Made by a program: the position numbers and the translations under genes. The notes under the pieces were generated by a model. The model saw only the letters and a list, made by a program, of their open reading frames with translations. It ran no database searches and was not told the DNA's origin. A DNA stretch of 14,151 bases from an uncultured Helicobacter sp. GTDB taxonomy: Bacteria; Campylobacterota; Campylobacteria; Campylobacterales; Helicobacteraceae. Numbering within the stretch: the first letter of the stretch is position 1; each line of letters opens with the position of its first letter. Below are positions 1 to 7,654 of the stretch, piece by piece. Location: the NCBI GenBank assembly GCA_944325475.1, contig CALVAF010000097.1:1-14151 (forward strand), written 5' to 3'.

Positions 1-22
1 AAATACTTCTTGTAAATTTCAT
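1..22 (-). CDS. pheT: Phenylalanine--tRNA ligase beta subunit, first codons only
   Basis: The first seven codons of a minus-strand gene run off the left edge. Its ATG (22-20) overlaps the TGA stop of pheS in an ATGA arrangement, and the visible peptide is MKFTRSI. PheT proteins often begin MKF/MKL-like, and pheS-pheT is a standard operon whose products form the alpha2beta2 synthetase that charges tRNA-Phe. The 4-nt overlap implies translational coupling. The identity rests on position and the short N-terminus; the body of the gene lies outside the window. Confidence 0.75.
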
Positions 23-1014
23 TTAAACTGCTCCAAAATCCTCAAATCACTTTCAAAAAACGCACGCAAATCAGGCACACTATAAGCTAACATCGCAAAC
101 CTCTCAACCCCCAAGCCAAAGGCATACCCACTCACATCTTCATACCCCACAGCCTTAAAAACATTTTCACTCACACACCCACAGCCAAGCACTTCTAGCC
201 AACCCGTGTAAGAGCAAACGCGACAGCCCTCACCCCCACAAAAAATACAACTCATATCCACTTCTGCGCTTGGCTCTGTAAAAGGGAAGTAACTTGAGCG
301 GAATCGAACTTTCACATCGCCAAACATAAATTTTAAAAAATCCTCTAAAATAAACTTCAGATTCGCAAAACTCACCGAATCCTTGCCATTTTCAACCACC
401 AAGCCTTCCACTTGATGGAACATCGGTGTGTGGGTCAAATCATAATCGCAACGGAACACACTGCCCGGACAAATCATACGAATGGGGGGTTTTTGGGATT
501 CCATAGTGCGGATTTGCACAGGAGAAGTGTGCGTCCTTAAAAGCTTACCATCTTTGAAATAAAAAGTGTCCTGCATATCGCGTGCAGGGTGGTATTTAGG
601 GATATTTAGGGCTTCAAAGTTATGAAAATCATCTTCCACCAAAGGACCAGTTTTAACCATGAAATTCATACCCAAAAAATACTCCACAATCCTATCAAGC
701 ATGAGCATAATTGGATGATTTGCACCCCCAAAGCCACTAGGGCTAAACAAAGAAACATCGATTTTTTGTGCTTCTAGCTTCTCTTGTAGCTCCTTAAAAC
801 TAAGCTCCTCTTTTTTATTTGCCAAAGCCTTTTCAAACTCCATCTTCAGCATATTCAATTCTTTTGCCAAAGTCTTTTTTTGAGATTCATTGCAAGTTTT
901 TAATGCCGCAAACTTTGCCGTCAAACTACCTTTCTTACCCATAACTAAAATACGAATTTCTTCTAACTCAGCGGTGTTTTTTGCCTGATTGATTTTAGAA
1001 AATATCTCTTTCAA
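19..1014 (-). CDS. pheS: Phenylalanine--tRNA ligase alpha subunit
   Basis: Catalytic subunit of PheRS, which activates phenylalanine with ATP and charges tRNA-Phe in the cytosol. The 331 residues are full length for the family. An N-terminal coiled-coil tRNA-binding arm (about 1-90) precedes the class II catalytic core: the HPARDMQDTFY stretch (142-152), motif 2 around GSVFRCD and THTPMFHQ (184-201), FTEPS (245-249) and motif 3 GLGVERFAML (300-309). C256, C259, C264 and C267 form a C-x2-C-x4-C-x2-C knuckle, also present in H. pylori PheS as I remember it. Residue 189 is Cys where many homologues have Arg. The start is a TTG (1014-1012) preceded by AGGA 7 nt upstream; no ATG occurs before residue 25, and the family N-terminus requires this upstream start. 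Its stop overlaps the pheT start. Confidence 0.97.
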   Translation of the reverse strand: MKEIFSKINQAKNTAELEEIRILVMGKKGSLTAKFAALKTCNESQKKTLAKELNMLKMEFEKALANKKEELSFKELQEKLEAQKIDVSLFSPSGFGGANHPIMLMLDRIVEYFLGMNFMVKTGPLVEDDFHNFEALNIPKYHPARDMQDTFYFKDGKLLRTHTSPVQIRTMESQKPPIRMICPGSVFRCDYDLTHTPMFHQVEGLVVENGKDSVSFANLKFILEDFLKFMFGDVKVRFRSSYFPFTEPSAEVDMSCIFCGGEGCRVCSYTGWLEVLGCGCVSENVFKAVGYEDVSGYAFGLGVERFAMLAYSVPDLRAFFESDLRILEQFK

Positions 1015-1056
1015 AGTTCTTTCCTATATTTTTAAAATACTGATTATTTTTTGGGA

Positions 1057-1062
1057 ATTGTA
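1057..1062 (-). promoter_or_regulatory. Probable -10 box for pheS-pheT
   Basis: Read on the minus strand this is TACAAT, about 42 nt upstream of the pheS TTG. It would place transcription near 1050 and give a leader of roughly 36 nt containing the AGGA ribosome binding site. Helicobacter sigma-80 promoters are recognised mainly by the -10 hexamer, so no -35 box is claimed. Assigned from sequence only. Confidence 0.45.
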
Positions 1063-1118
1063 ATAAAAAATTGATTTACTTTTCTTAATTTTTCAAAAAA
1101 TACTCCACAAAATTAAGG

Positions 1119-1124
1119 TAAAAT
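1119..1124 (+). promoter_or_regulatory. Probable -10 box for the HIT gene
   Basis: TAAAAT lies 35 nt upstream of the HIT-family ATG, diverging from the pheS promoter. Transcription would begin near 1131, leaving a short leader with an AAAGGA ribosome binding site at 1147-1152. The surrounding AT-rich sequence makes chance matches common. Confidence 0.4.
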
Positions 1125-1158
1125 TCTAAAAATGACTTTTTAATAGAAAGGATAAAAA

Positions 1159-1539
1159 ATGACAATTTTTGAAAAGATTATCAAAGGCGAAGCACCTTGC
1201 AGCAAGGTTTTAGAAAACGAGGATTTTCTAGCTTTTCATGACATTGCCCCCAAAGCTCCTGTGCATGTTTTGGTTGTTCCAAAGAAATTTGCTAAAGACT
1301 TCCAACAAGTAAGCCCCCAAGAAATGGCTGGAATGACGGCTTTTATCCAAGAATGCGCCAAAACTCTAGGCTTGGATAAAAATGGCTATCGAATCATCAG
1401 CAATATCGGAATTGATGGCAGTCAGGAGATTCCATATTTACATTTTCATCTCTTAGGTGGTGCGAAGCTACGTTGGGATAATCTTGCACAAAATATTTCA
1501 GAGCAACAAAGACTTGAAGAGGCTAAAAAGGGAATGTAG
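1159..1539 (+). CDS. HIT-family protein with Tyr at the first triad position
   Basis: A 126-residue histidine-triad protein of the HINT branch. These cytosolic enzymes hydrolyse purine nucleoside phosphoramidates and aminoacyl-adenylates. Seen here: the N-terminal FEKIIKGEAPCSKVLEN block, the FHDIAPKAPVHVLVVPK core (about 25-42), the GYRIISNIG strand and the C-terminal site YLHFHLLGG. The canonical site is H-x-H-x-H; here the first His is Tyr93 (codon TAT), while H95 (the nucleophile position) and H97 are kept. The ATG has a good AAAGGA site 7 nt upstream. The gene diverges from pheS, and a HIT gene next to pheS also occurs in H. pylori. Loss of the first His may reduce or alter hydrolase activity. 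Family certain, substrate unknown. Confidence 0.93.
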   Translation: MTIFEKIIKGEAPCSKVLENEDFLAFHDIAPKAPVHVLVVPKKFAKDFQQVSPQEMAGMTAFIQECAKTLGLDKNGYRIISNIGIDGSQEIPYLHFHLLGGAKLRWDNLAQNISEQQRLEEAKKGM

Positions 1540-1546
1540 CCCCTTT
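1527..1546 (+). terminator. Weak hairpin at the end of the HIT gene
   Basis: AAAGGG (1527-1532) pairs with CCCTTT (1541-1546) around an 8-nt loop that contains the TAG stop codon. There is no clear T-run after it, so it is a poor intrinsic terminator. It may simply protect the 3' end. Confidence 0.3.
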
Positions 1547-1645
1547 CTCACAAAGTCTTATGAGAATCCCAAAAAAACTACCAAAGCTTGAAACTTACAA
1601 ATCTTAAAAAGCCTACAAAATCGCACTCATACAAATTTTCAAAAT

Positions 1646-1683
1646 CACAGAGTTTCCATGCTAAACTTGCCAACAACTCTGTG
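1646..1683. repeat. 9-bp inverted repeat in the convergent spacer
   Basis: CACAGAGTT (1646-1654) is exactly complementary to AACTCTGTG (1675-1683) across a 20-nt loop. It sits between the ends of the convergent HIT gene and rnj, 27 bp beyond the rnj stop codon. As a symmetric structure it could serve either transcript as a 3' end signal, but neither side has a strong T-run. The rest of the 170-bp spacer shows no gene. Confidence 0.45.
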
Positions 1684-1709
1684 GTATCTAATGCCTACCC
1701 CAAGCCCTC

Positions 1710-3701
1710 CTAGCTAAAAATCACATTAGATAAAATCGCTGGATAACGTTTAGTTTTCTTAAACATCAACTTTCTTAAAGCATTGCGAATCTCATTTTCC
1801 ATCGCTTTTTGACTATTATAAAGCTCTTTTTTGCAATTTTTGACAAACAACGCAAAAAACTCCTCAATCTCCCTATTAAAACCTATCGTGTCTTTATTAG
1901 CAATGATTCCCATAGTCTGCACTCGCGGTTTTCCAATAAGGGCATTTTTCTCTTTATCAATTTGCACCACCACCATAACAATTCCATTTTCAGCCAAATT
2001 CTGCCTATCTAACACAATATCATTAGCAATAGTTGTATTGACTTGATTATCAATATAAGTTTTGCCAGTTTTGACACTTCTCACTTTTCGTAAATAATTA
2101 TACGCTACCTCCATTTGGTCGCCATCTTCCATAAGGTAGATATTCCGTTCATCAACCCCACAAGAAATCGCTGTTTCTTTGTGCTTTAAGATATGATTGT
2201 ATTCCCCATGCACGGGCAAGAAAAACTTCGGTTTCACAAGACGTAACATCAGCTTTTGCTCCTCTTGTGCGGCATGCCCACTTGTGTGAATCTCGCTAAA
2301 ATCTTGATAATAAACCTTTGCCCCTGCTTTATTGATAAAATTTAAAATATTTGACACAGAGCCTTCATTCCCCGGAATTGCCTTAGCTGATAGAATCACA
2401 ATATCGCTAGGTTTAATTTTAATATGCCGATGCTCATCTGTTGCCATACGATAAAGCGCGCTCATCGTCTCCCCCTGACTTCCAGTAGTCACAATTAGCA
2501 CTTCCTCATCAGCATATTTTGCAACCTCGTGAGCTTCGATAAAAATATTTTGTGGCAAATCAATATAACCCAATGTCCTTGCAATTTCTATATTCTTCTC
2601 CATAGATCGCCCAATCACTGAAACTTTACGCCCATACTTCAATCCATGCTGAATCGCCTGATACACACGATGAATATTAGAGCTAAAAGTACTCATAATC
2701 ACACGCCCTTTTGCGCGCGAAAAAAGCATATCAAAAGCGGGTCCCACGCTTGCCTCACTTGGTGTGTAGCCAGATTTGTGAGAGTTAGTTGAATCACTAA
2801 GCAAAAGCAAAACCCCTTGCTCCCCATAATGTGCGATTCGATTTAAATCCGTTGGATAACCATCAATAGGCGTGTGGTCAATTTTGAAATCCCCAGTGTG
2901 GAAAATCACGCCCGCTTCAGTTTTAATCGCCAAAGCACTTGAATCCACAATAGAATGCGTGATGTGAATCCACTCAATCTCAAACTCGCCAATTCTAATG
3001 GGCTTCCTTTTCTCTACCGGACGGAAAAGAGAGCGGAATTTTTTCAGCCCATGCTCATCAAATTTCGACCCAATCAACCCTAAAGGAAGGGGTGTCCCAT
3101 AGATAGGAAATTGGTATTTTTTAAACAAATAAGGCATCGCACCAATATGGTCTTCATGGGCATGGGTGATGATGATTCCATTAATTTTGTCTTTAATAAC
3201 TTCCAAATAGCTAAAATCTGGCACCAAAATATCAATCCCATGCATATCACTATCAGGGAAACTCATACCCGCATCAATGATAATAGCGGAATTTTGTGTC
3301 TCAATTATCGTCATATTCCCGCCAATCTCTCCAAGCCCACCAATGGGCGTGATTCTAACCTTCGCATTAGGGTTAAACTGTGTCTGAGAATGGGTGGTGA
3401 GTGAATTTTGATGCACTTTTGCATTCACCTCTACTGCTTTTCTTAACTCCAAATGGCTTGTTTCTTTACTTCCCATATTTTTATTGCGGAATCGCTGCTC
3501 CCGCTGCTCACCTTGTGCAGCATTTTGTGGTTTTTTAGGGAATCGCGAATGATGGCGGTACTGCCCATTTTGCCCTTGTTTTTCCTCATTTTGCAAGTGG
3601 TTTTGTGAGCTATTTCTTGGTTTAAACCGCCTTTTATTTGGCTCTTTTTGCATGTTTGACGCCTCTTGTAAAGGTGTGTTTTGTATTTCTTTTTCTTCCA
3701 T
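1710..3701 (-). CDS. rnj: Ribonuclease J
   Basis: A 663-residue metallo-beta-lactamase/beta-CASP exo- and endoribonuclease, the main mRNA decay enzyme in H. pylori, where it partners the helicase RhpA. Residues 1 to about 110 are a low-complexity extension rich in Gln, Asn, Arg and Lys; the H. pylori enzyme has a similar one. The catalytic domain begins with VRITPIGGLGEIGGNM, followed by the zinc-binding THAHEDHIGA (179-188), a later HTGDFKIDHTP block and the C-terminal LPVHGEY motif of the beta-CASP half. The ATG (3701) follows rsmA by only 13 nt, and the upstream site (GGCGG) is weak, consistent with coupling to rsmA. The rsmA-rnj pairing also occurs in H. pylori. The downstream neighbour is convergent. 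Confidence 0.97.
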   Translation of the reverse strand: MEEKEIQNTPLQEASNMQKEPNKRRFKPRNSSQNHLQNEEKQGQNGQYRHHSRFPKKPQNAAQGEQREQRFRNKNMGSKETSHLELRKAVEVNAKVHQNSLTTHSQTQFNPNAKVRITPIGGLGEIGGNMTIIETQNSAIIIDAGMSFPDSDMHGIDILVPDFSYLEVIKDKINGIIITHAHEDHIGAMPYLFKKYQFPIYGTPLPLGLIGSKFDEHGLKKFRSLFRPVEKRKPIRIGEFEIEWIHITHSIVDSSALAIKTEAGVIFHTGDFKIDHTPIDGYPTDLNRIAHYGEQGVLLLLSDSTNSHKSGYTPSEASVGPAFDMLFSRAKGRVIMSTFSSNIHRVYQAIQHGLKYGRKVSVIGRSMEKNIEIARTLGYIDLPQNIFIEAHEVAKYADEEVLIVTTGSQGETMSALYRMATDEHRHIKIKPSDIVILSAKAIPGNEGSVSNILNFINKAGAKVYYQDFSEIHTSGHAAQEEQKLMLRLVKPKFFLPVHGEYNHILKHKETAISCGVDERNIYLMEDGDQMEVAYNYLRKVRSVKTGKTYIDNQVNTTIANDIVLDRQNLAENGIVMVVVQIDKEKNALIGKPRVQTMGIIANKDTIGFNREIEEFFALFVKNCKKELYNSQKAMENEIRNALRKLMFKKTKRYPAILSNVIFS

Positions 3702-3714
3702 GACAATCCGCCTT

Positions 3715-4524
3715 TTATAATAATTTCAAAAGTCGGTGATAATCGGTTGTATCAAGCTCGTGCGGTCTCTTATTTGGTTTGATTCCTAGCTCCTCTAAAG
3801 CTTCCAAAATTTTTTGTTTGGGATAAACCTTAGAGAGATTATTAAAAAGCGTTTTTCTTGGGGCGTTAAAGGCAATCTTTAGCAAATCCTCCAAATGCGC
3901 TAAAAATTCCTGCGGTAAGTTCTGATTTTTCATTATCAAAAATACCGCTGAAGTTACCTTAGGCTGTGGCACAAAAGCACTTGGATGGACCTCAAAAAGC
4001 ATCTTTACTTCCCCAATGCTGTGGGCTAAAACACTCAAAGCACCAAAATCACTTTGATTTTGAATCGCACAAAATTTTAAGGCAACTTCCTTTTGTGTCA
4101 TCACAACACAGCCTCGACACAATGGGTCTTTAATCGCTTTAATCACCAACAAAGTTGCAATATAATAAGGCAGATTGGAGATAAGAAAATAAGATTCGCT
4201 CCTTAAACTCTCCCCCTTCCAAATCTCTAATATATCGCCGATTTCAAGCTTTAATTGCCCACTTTCAAAGGCAACTTTAAAACGCTCTTTTAAGTAAGGA
4301 ACTAGCTCCCTATCAACCTCATAAGCAGTGATATTTCCTAAGCTTAATAGCTTATTTGTTAGATCACCTAAGCCAGCCCCAATCTCGATTAATTCGTATT
4401 TCAAAGCCTCTTTGGGAATGGATTGGACAATCTGCGATAAAACATTTTCATCTTGCAAAAAATTCTGTCCAAAATATTTTTTAGCAATTTTACTTTTTTC
4501 TGTCGTTTTAATCTCTGTCTTAAT
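3715..4524 (-). CDS. rsmA: 16S rRNA dimethyladenosine transferase, apparent ATT start
   Basis: RsmA/KsgA dimethylates two adjacent adenines of helix 45 in 16S rRNA during late 30S assembly. Visible motifs are the FGQNFLQDENV entry segment, SAM-binding IEIGAGLGDLT, acidic D/E partners downstream, the catalytic SNLPYYIAT and the C-terminal VTSAVFLI and FNAPRKTLFNNL blocks. The first in-frame ATG/GTG/TTG (TTG at 4458-4456) is the Leu inside QNFLQDEN, so starting there would remove a conserved active-site segment. The frame stays open up to 4549 but holds no ATG, GTG or TTG. An ATT at 4524-4522 lies 8 nt after TAAGG and gives 269 residues beginning MKTEIKTTEKS, close to the family length. I therefore choose ATT. 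Alternatives are another ATT (4488 or 4512) or a sequencing error. Confidence 0.82.
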   Translation of the reverse strand: MKTEIKTTEKSKIAKKYFGQNFLQDENVLSQIVQSIPKEALKYELIEIGAGLGDLTNKLLSLGNITAYEVDRELVPYLKERFKVAFESGQLKLEIGDILEIWKGESLRSESYFLISNLPYYIATLLVIKAIKDPLCRGCVVMTQKEVALKFCAIQNQSDFGALSVLAHSIGEVKMLFEVHPSAFVPQPKVTSAVFLIMKNQNLPQEFLAHLEDLLKIAFNAPRKTLFNNLSKVYPKQKILEALEELGIKPNKRPHELDTTDYHRLLKLL

Positions 4525-4550
4525 TTTGCAAACCTTAAAAATATTTTCTT

Positions 4551-4556
4551 ATTGTA
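4551..4556 (-). promoter_or_regulatory. Probable -10 box for rsmA-rnj
   Basis: Minus-strand TACAAT lies in the 51-nt gap between the pseudopilin gene and rsmA. Transcription would begin near 4544, leaving about 20 nt before the ATT start, just enough for the TAAGG ribosome binding site (4537-4533). This supports the proposed start at 4524. Confidence 0.45.
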
Positions 4557-4575
4557 GCACAATTTTACATAAATT

Positions 4576-5250
4576 TTAACATTTTTTCACCAGCCCACTC
4601 TCAAAAATACAGATTTTCAAAGATGCCCCAAAGCGGTCACTCAACTCCAAAACCACCTCACCACTTGGCAAACTTACCTTTTCTCTAACTTTTTTGCATC
4701 GCAAAAACCCCTTAGAATCAAACAAAAGTCTGCCTCCACTTTGATTCCCACAGCCCCCAGACATTTGCACCGCACTCACACCATATCGCTTAGAAATCGA
4801 CAAATCCCCCTCCCTTAGAGTGTTTGCAAAGCGTGTGTTAGTGTAAGTATAGACACTAAGATACTTCCCACTTAGAGAATCCCTCGCCACTTCAAAAGAA
4901 TCCATAGGTCTATCATCAAAATTTTTTGTCCTTGCACTCCTTGCGCTATCACTAAAAATAGAATACGCCCATTCAATATCCTTAAGTTTGGCAAACTGCA
5001 GCCTCCAATAACTCTCCTCAAACCGCTCCCGCTCCTCTTGACAAAAATCGCTCTGACAAAACAAGCTTTGCGTGATATCCTTAGAAGTATTTAAAGCCAA
5101 GAATCGCGTGTAATTAAGATGATTGATAATCTGCTCTTGAGCAAGATTTAAAGAGGATTGCGGATAAAGCATAGAGCCCACCGCACCCAAAATCCCCAAA
5201 ATTGCCAAAACGAGCAGAATCTCAAACAAACTAAACGCCCTATTCCACAT
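4576..5250 (-). CDS. Prepilin-type (GspH-like) minor pseudopilin
   Basis: A 224-residue protein with a classic class III signal: a five-residue basic leader MWNRA, then FSLFE with Glu at +5, then a hydrophobic helix of about 18 residues (ILLVLAILGILGAVGSMLY). Prepilin peptidase would cut between Ala5 and Phe6. The globular part has six cysteines, including FCQSDFCQ near residue 65, GGCG, and a terminal KKC, suggesting disulfides in the periplasm. The ATG at 5250 is preferred because GAGG lies 4 nt upstream and the leader becomes typical; longer frames reach 5274 (ATG) or 5283 (TTG) without a good site. It overlaps the stop codon of the upstream membrane protein by 11 nt. No other pilus or type II secretion gene is visible, so its machinery is unknown. 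Confidence 0.82.
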   Translation of the reverse strand: MWNRAFSLFEILLVLAILGILGAVGSMLYPQSSLNLAQEQIINHLNYTRFLALNTSKDITQSLFCQSDFCQEERERFEESYWRLQFAKLKDIEWAYSIFSDSARSARTKNFDDRPMDSFEVARDSLSGKYLSVYTYTNTRFANTLREGDLSISKRYGVSAVQMSGGCGNQSGGRLLFDSKGFLRCKKVREKVSLPSGEVVLELSDRFGASLKICIFESGLVKKC

Positions 5251-6439
5251 AAAACCTCGCAACCTCTTTACCATAATAGACAATAGGAATTATTCCAGAA
5301 GCCTTTGCAACCAAATCCACAGAATCCCCCATAGGAATCGCCACAAGCCGCCTCTCTCCTACTTTAATCCCATAAAACCGCAATCTCTCTTGCATTCTTG
5401 CTTCAGCCCTCACTGCTGCAATCTTGCGCTTCTTAAGCTCTCTAGCTAACTCCTGTATAATATAATGCTGATAAGCAAAGTGATTCTCCCCATCTTTTAG
5501 CACAACAAATAGAGGTTTAGAAAAAACCAACAAGCCCACCATACACAGCAAAACAAGCAAAGTCAGCTTAAAAGGAATTTTATACCGCCCCTTAAACTCT
5601 GGCAATCGCACCCTAAGCCCCGAAAAATACAAACGCATCATCAATGGAATCCCAACCATCAACAATGCCCCAAAAGATTCAATTTCCACCCTCTGACGCA
5701 ACGAAAACACAAAAATAAAACTCAAAGCCACCACAATAATATACCACATCAACGGCTTAGTTTTGGAGCTTGCAAACCGATAAATCATATACAAAAAATA
5801 CAAAAATACCAAAGGCGAAAAAATCAAAAGCAAATGCCCAATAACATTCACAAAATGGCTTTCAGGATGCCCACCAATACCCAAATCAAACAAATACATA
5901 TTCACCGCAAAAAGCACCAAAGACACCAGCACCAAAAAAGTATTCTTATGTGTGATTCCATAAAAAATCAAAGCCAAAAACACCAGCGAAAAGCTCTTAT
6001 CCACAAAAGCCATAAGAAACAAAAGCCAATAAGGAATCTTGTGTGTTTTTTGGTGCCAAAGACACAAAAGCAATGTGAAAAAAATCACAACTCCGCTATT
6101 AGAAACCAAAATTGCACCCGCATTCACTCCGGGTAAAAGCAAAAAAAGCAACACACAAAAAATCGCATCGCTAGGACGCTTCAAAAAGTCTTTTGCAAGA
6201 AAAAACATCAAAACCGCATTACACAAATGCAAAACCAAAAATCCGCTTCTAAGCCCCACATCACTTGCCCCAAACAAACCAATACTAAGCTTACTAAAAT
6301 ACCCAGCAAAATCTTGCGGATAAGCAAATGTTTGGACTTCATAAAAGCTAACGCTAAGATTCTTCCCCACCCAAAAAAGTAGGCAAAAATCCACCAATAA
6401 AATAAGAAATAAATAAAGATATATTCTTTCTCTCTCCAC
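5240..6439 (-). CDS. GT-C-like multi-spanning membrane protein, possible glycosyltransferase
   Basis: About 399 residues. The first 320 are strongly hydrophobic, with roughly nine or ten membrane segments; the last 80 form a soluble Lys/Arg-rich domain. TM1 is followed by a loop with SFYEVQTFAYPQDF, where an acidic residue (about E34) sits where GT-C enzymes (ArnT/PMT-like, lipid-linked sugar donors) carry a catalytic Asp or Glu. That likeness is fold-level only, so the function is unproven. The frame opens with TTG (6442), but GTG (6439) is better placed, 5 nt after TAGG. The gene starts within a few nt of the ilvA stop and ends inside the pseudopilin start, so all three are probably co-translated. 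It may instead be a membrane protein of unknown function conserved in Helicobacter. Confidence 0.7.
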   Translation of the reverse strand: MERERIYLYLFLILLVDFCLLFWVGKNLSVSFYEVQTFAYPQDFAGYFSKLSIGLFGASDVGLRSGFLVLHLCNAVLMFFLAKDFLKRPSDAIFCVLLFLLLPGVNAGAILVSNSGVVIFFTLLLCLWHQKTHKIPYWLLFLMAFVDKSFSLVFLALIFYGITHKNTFLVLVSLVLFAVNMYLFDLGIGGHPESHFVNVIGHLLLIFSPLVFLYFLYMIYRFASSKTKPLMWYIIVVALSFIFVFSLRQRVEIESFGALLMVGIPLMMRLYFSGLRVRLPEFKGRYKIPFKLTLLVLLCMVGLLVFSKPLFVVLKDGENHFAYQHYIIQELARELKKRKIAAVRAEARMQERLRFYGIKVGERRLVAIPMGDSVDLVAKASGIIPIVYYGKEVARFYVE

Positions 6440-6445
6440 CAAAAC

Positions 6446-7654
6446 CTACATTTCTATAAATTCATAGCCATTTTTATATAGCTCTGTGCGGATTTCCTCT
6501 TGATGCTCTTTGCCCTTAGTCTCTAGCATCACCACGACATTGGCATCACCATAACCCAAAGAAGTTGAAGTCCTATCAAAGTCAATTTTAACAATATTTG
6601 CCCCAAGTTTGGATAGTAGATTACTCAATGACTGCAAACTTCCAGGCTTATCCACAAGCACCACACTAAAGCGCATTTTGCGGTGAGAACGCACTAGACC
6701 TTTTTCAATAATCACTCCAAGCATGGTTACATCAATATTGCCCCCACTTAGAATCAACCCCACTGATTCATTCTCGTTGATTTTAAACTTATGGTGCAAA
6801 AGTGCTGCCACGACACTCGCCCCAGCCCCCTCCACAACAAGCTTTTGCTTCTCTAGCAAATACAAAATCGCATTAGCAATCTCCTCATCATCAACCATTA
6901 CAATCTCATCAACACTCTCTAAAACATAATCAAAATTTTTCTCATTCACATCGCGCACCGCGATTCCATCAGCAATCGTCCGCACTGATTTGATTTTTTG
7001 AATCGCCCTTTTATAAAAGGAATGATACATTCCAGGCGCACCTTGTGCCACAACTCCGATGATTCTAACGCTTGGTAGCATTTGTTTATAAGCTGCTGCC
7101 ACCCCAGCAATCAACCCTCCACCGCCAATAGGAACAACAAGGGTTGTAAGATTATTTTGGTCCTCTATCATCTCTAAAGCAATCGTCCCCTGCCCTGCAA
7201 TCACCTCATCATCAGCAAAAGGGTGAATAAAATGCAGATTGTTTTTTTGTGCGTATTCTATAGCATAGGCATAGGCTTCATCATAATTATTTCCATACAA
7301 AACGGCTTCTGCTCCAAGCTCTCTTACACCCATTACTTTTAATAAAGGAGTAGATTCAGGCATTACAATAACTGCTTTAATCCCATAATACTTCGCACTA
7401 TAAGCAACTCCTTGTGCGTGATTCCCAGCACTTGAGGCAATCACGCCCTTTTCTCGCTCCTCTTTTGTTAGCGAAGAGATTTTGTTAAATGCTCCACGCA
7501 ACTTAAAAGACCCCGTATTTTGCAAATTTTCCTGCTTGACATAGACTTTTGCCCCTCTAATTTGGCTGAGTTTGGGTGCAAAAGCAAGTTTTGTGTGTTC
7601 CACAACACCTTTTAACCGACGACTCGCATCCATAATTTTTGCCAAAGGAATCAT
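6446..7654 (-). CDS. ilvA: Threonine ammonia-lyase (threonine dehydratase)
   Basis: PLP enzyme converting L-threonine to 2-oxobutanoate and ammonia, the first committed step to isoleucine or a catabolic route. The 402 residues match the short form with one C-terminal ACT domain. Visible are the PLP lysine in NTGSFKLRGA (K51), SAGNHAQG (75-82), the phosphate-binding GGGGLIAG (177-184), the SGGNID segment and an ACT domain from about residue 328 (RFSVVLVDKPGSL) to the end. ACT domains often bind branched-chain amino acids, but whether this one gives isoleucine feedback cannot be read here. The ATG overlaps the stop of the upstream CoA-binding gene (ATGA), and the stop lies a few nt before the GT-C-like gene. 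Confidence 0.95.
   Translation of the reverse strand: MIPLAKIMDASRRLKGVVEHTKLAFAPKLSQIRGAKVYVKQENLQNTGSFKLRGAFNKISSLTKEEREKGVIASSAGNHAQGVAYSAKYYGIKAVIVMPESTPLLKVMGVRELGAEAVLYGNNYDEAYAYAIEYAQKNNLHFIHPFADDEVIAGQGTIALEMIEDQNNLTTLVVPIGGGGLIAGVAAAYKQMLPSVRIIGVVAQGAPGMYHSFYKRAIQKIKSVRTIADGIAVRDVNEKNFDYVLESVDEIVMVDDEEIANAILYLLEKQKLVVEGAGASVVAALLHHKFKINENESVGLILSGGNIDVTMLGVIIEKGLVRSHRKMRFSVVLVDKPGSLQSLSNLLSKLGANIVKIDFDRTSTSLGYGDANVVVMLETKGKEHQEEIRTELYKNGYEFIEM

Noticed and set aside
3443..3706. Lys-rich 87-residue minus-strand frame
   Set aside because: It overlaps the low-complexity start of rnj in another frame and resembles no family; it reflects the A-rich coding of that arm.
4456..4458. TTG as the rsmA start
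   Set aside because: It is the Leu codon inside the conserved QNFLQDEN segment, so the enzyme would lack part of its SAM/RNA site.
5251..5283. Longer pseudopilin start (TTG 5283 or ATG 5274)
   Set aside because: No ribosome binding site precedes them and the leader would be unusually long. ATG 5250 has GAGG at good distance and gives a five-residue prepilin leader.
5834..6323. Plus-strand open frames opposite the membrane protein gene
   Set aside because: Their Lys/Gln/His/Asn-rich composition is the antisense of hydrophobic codons. No ribosome binding site or family resemblance.
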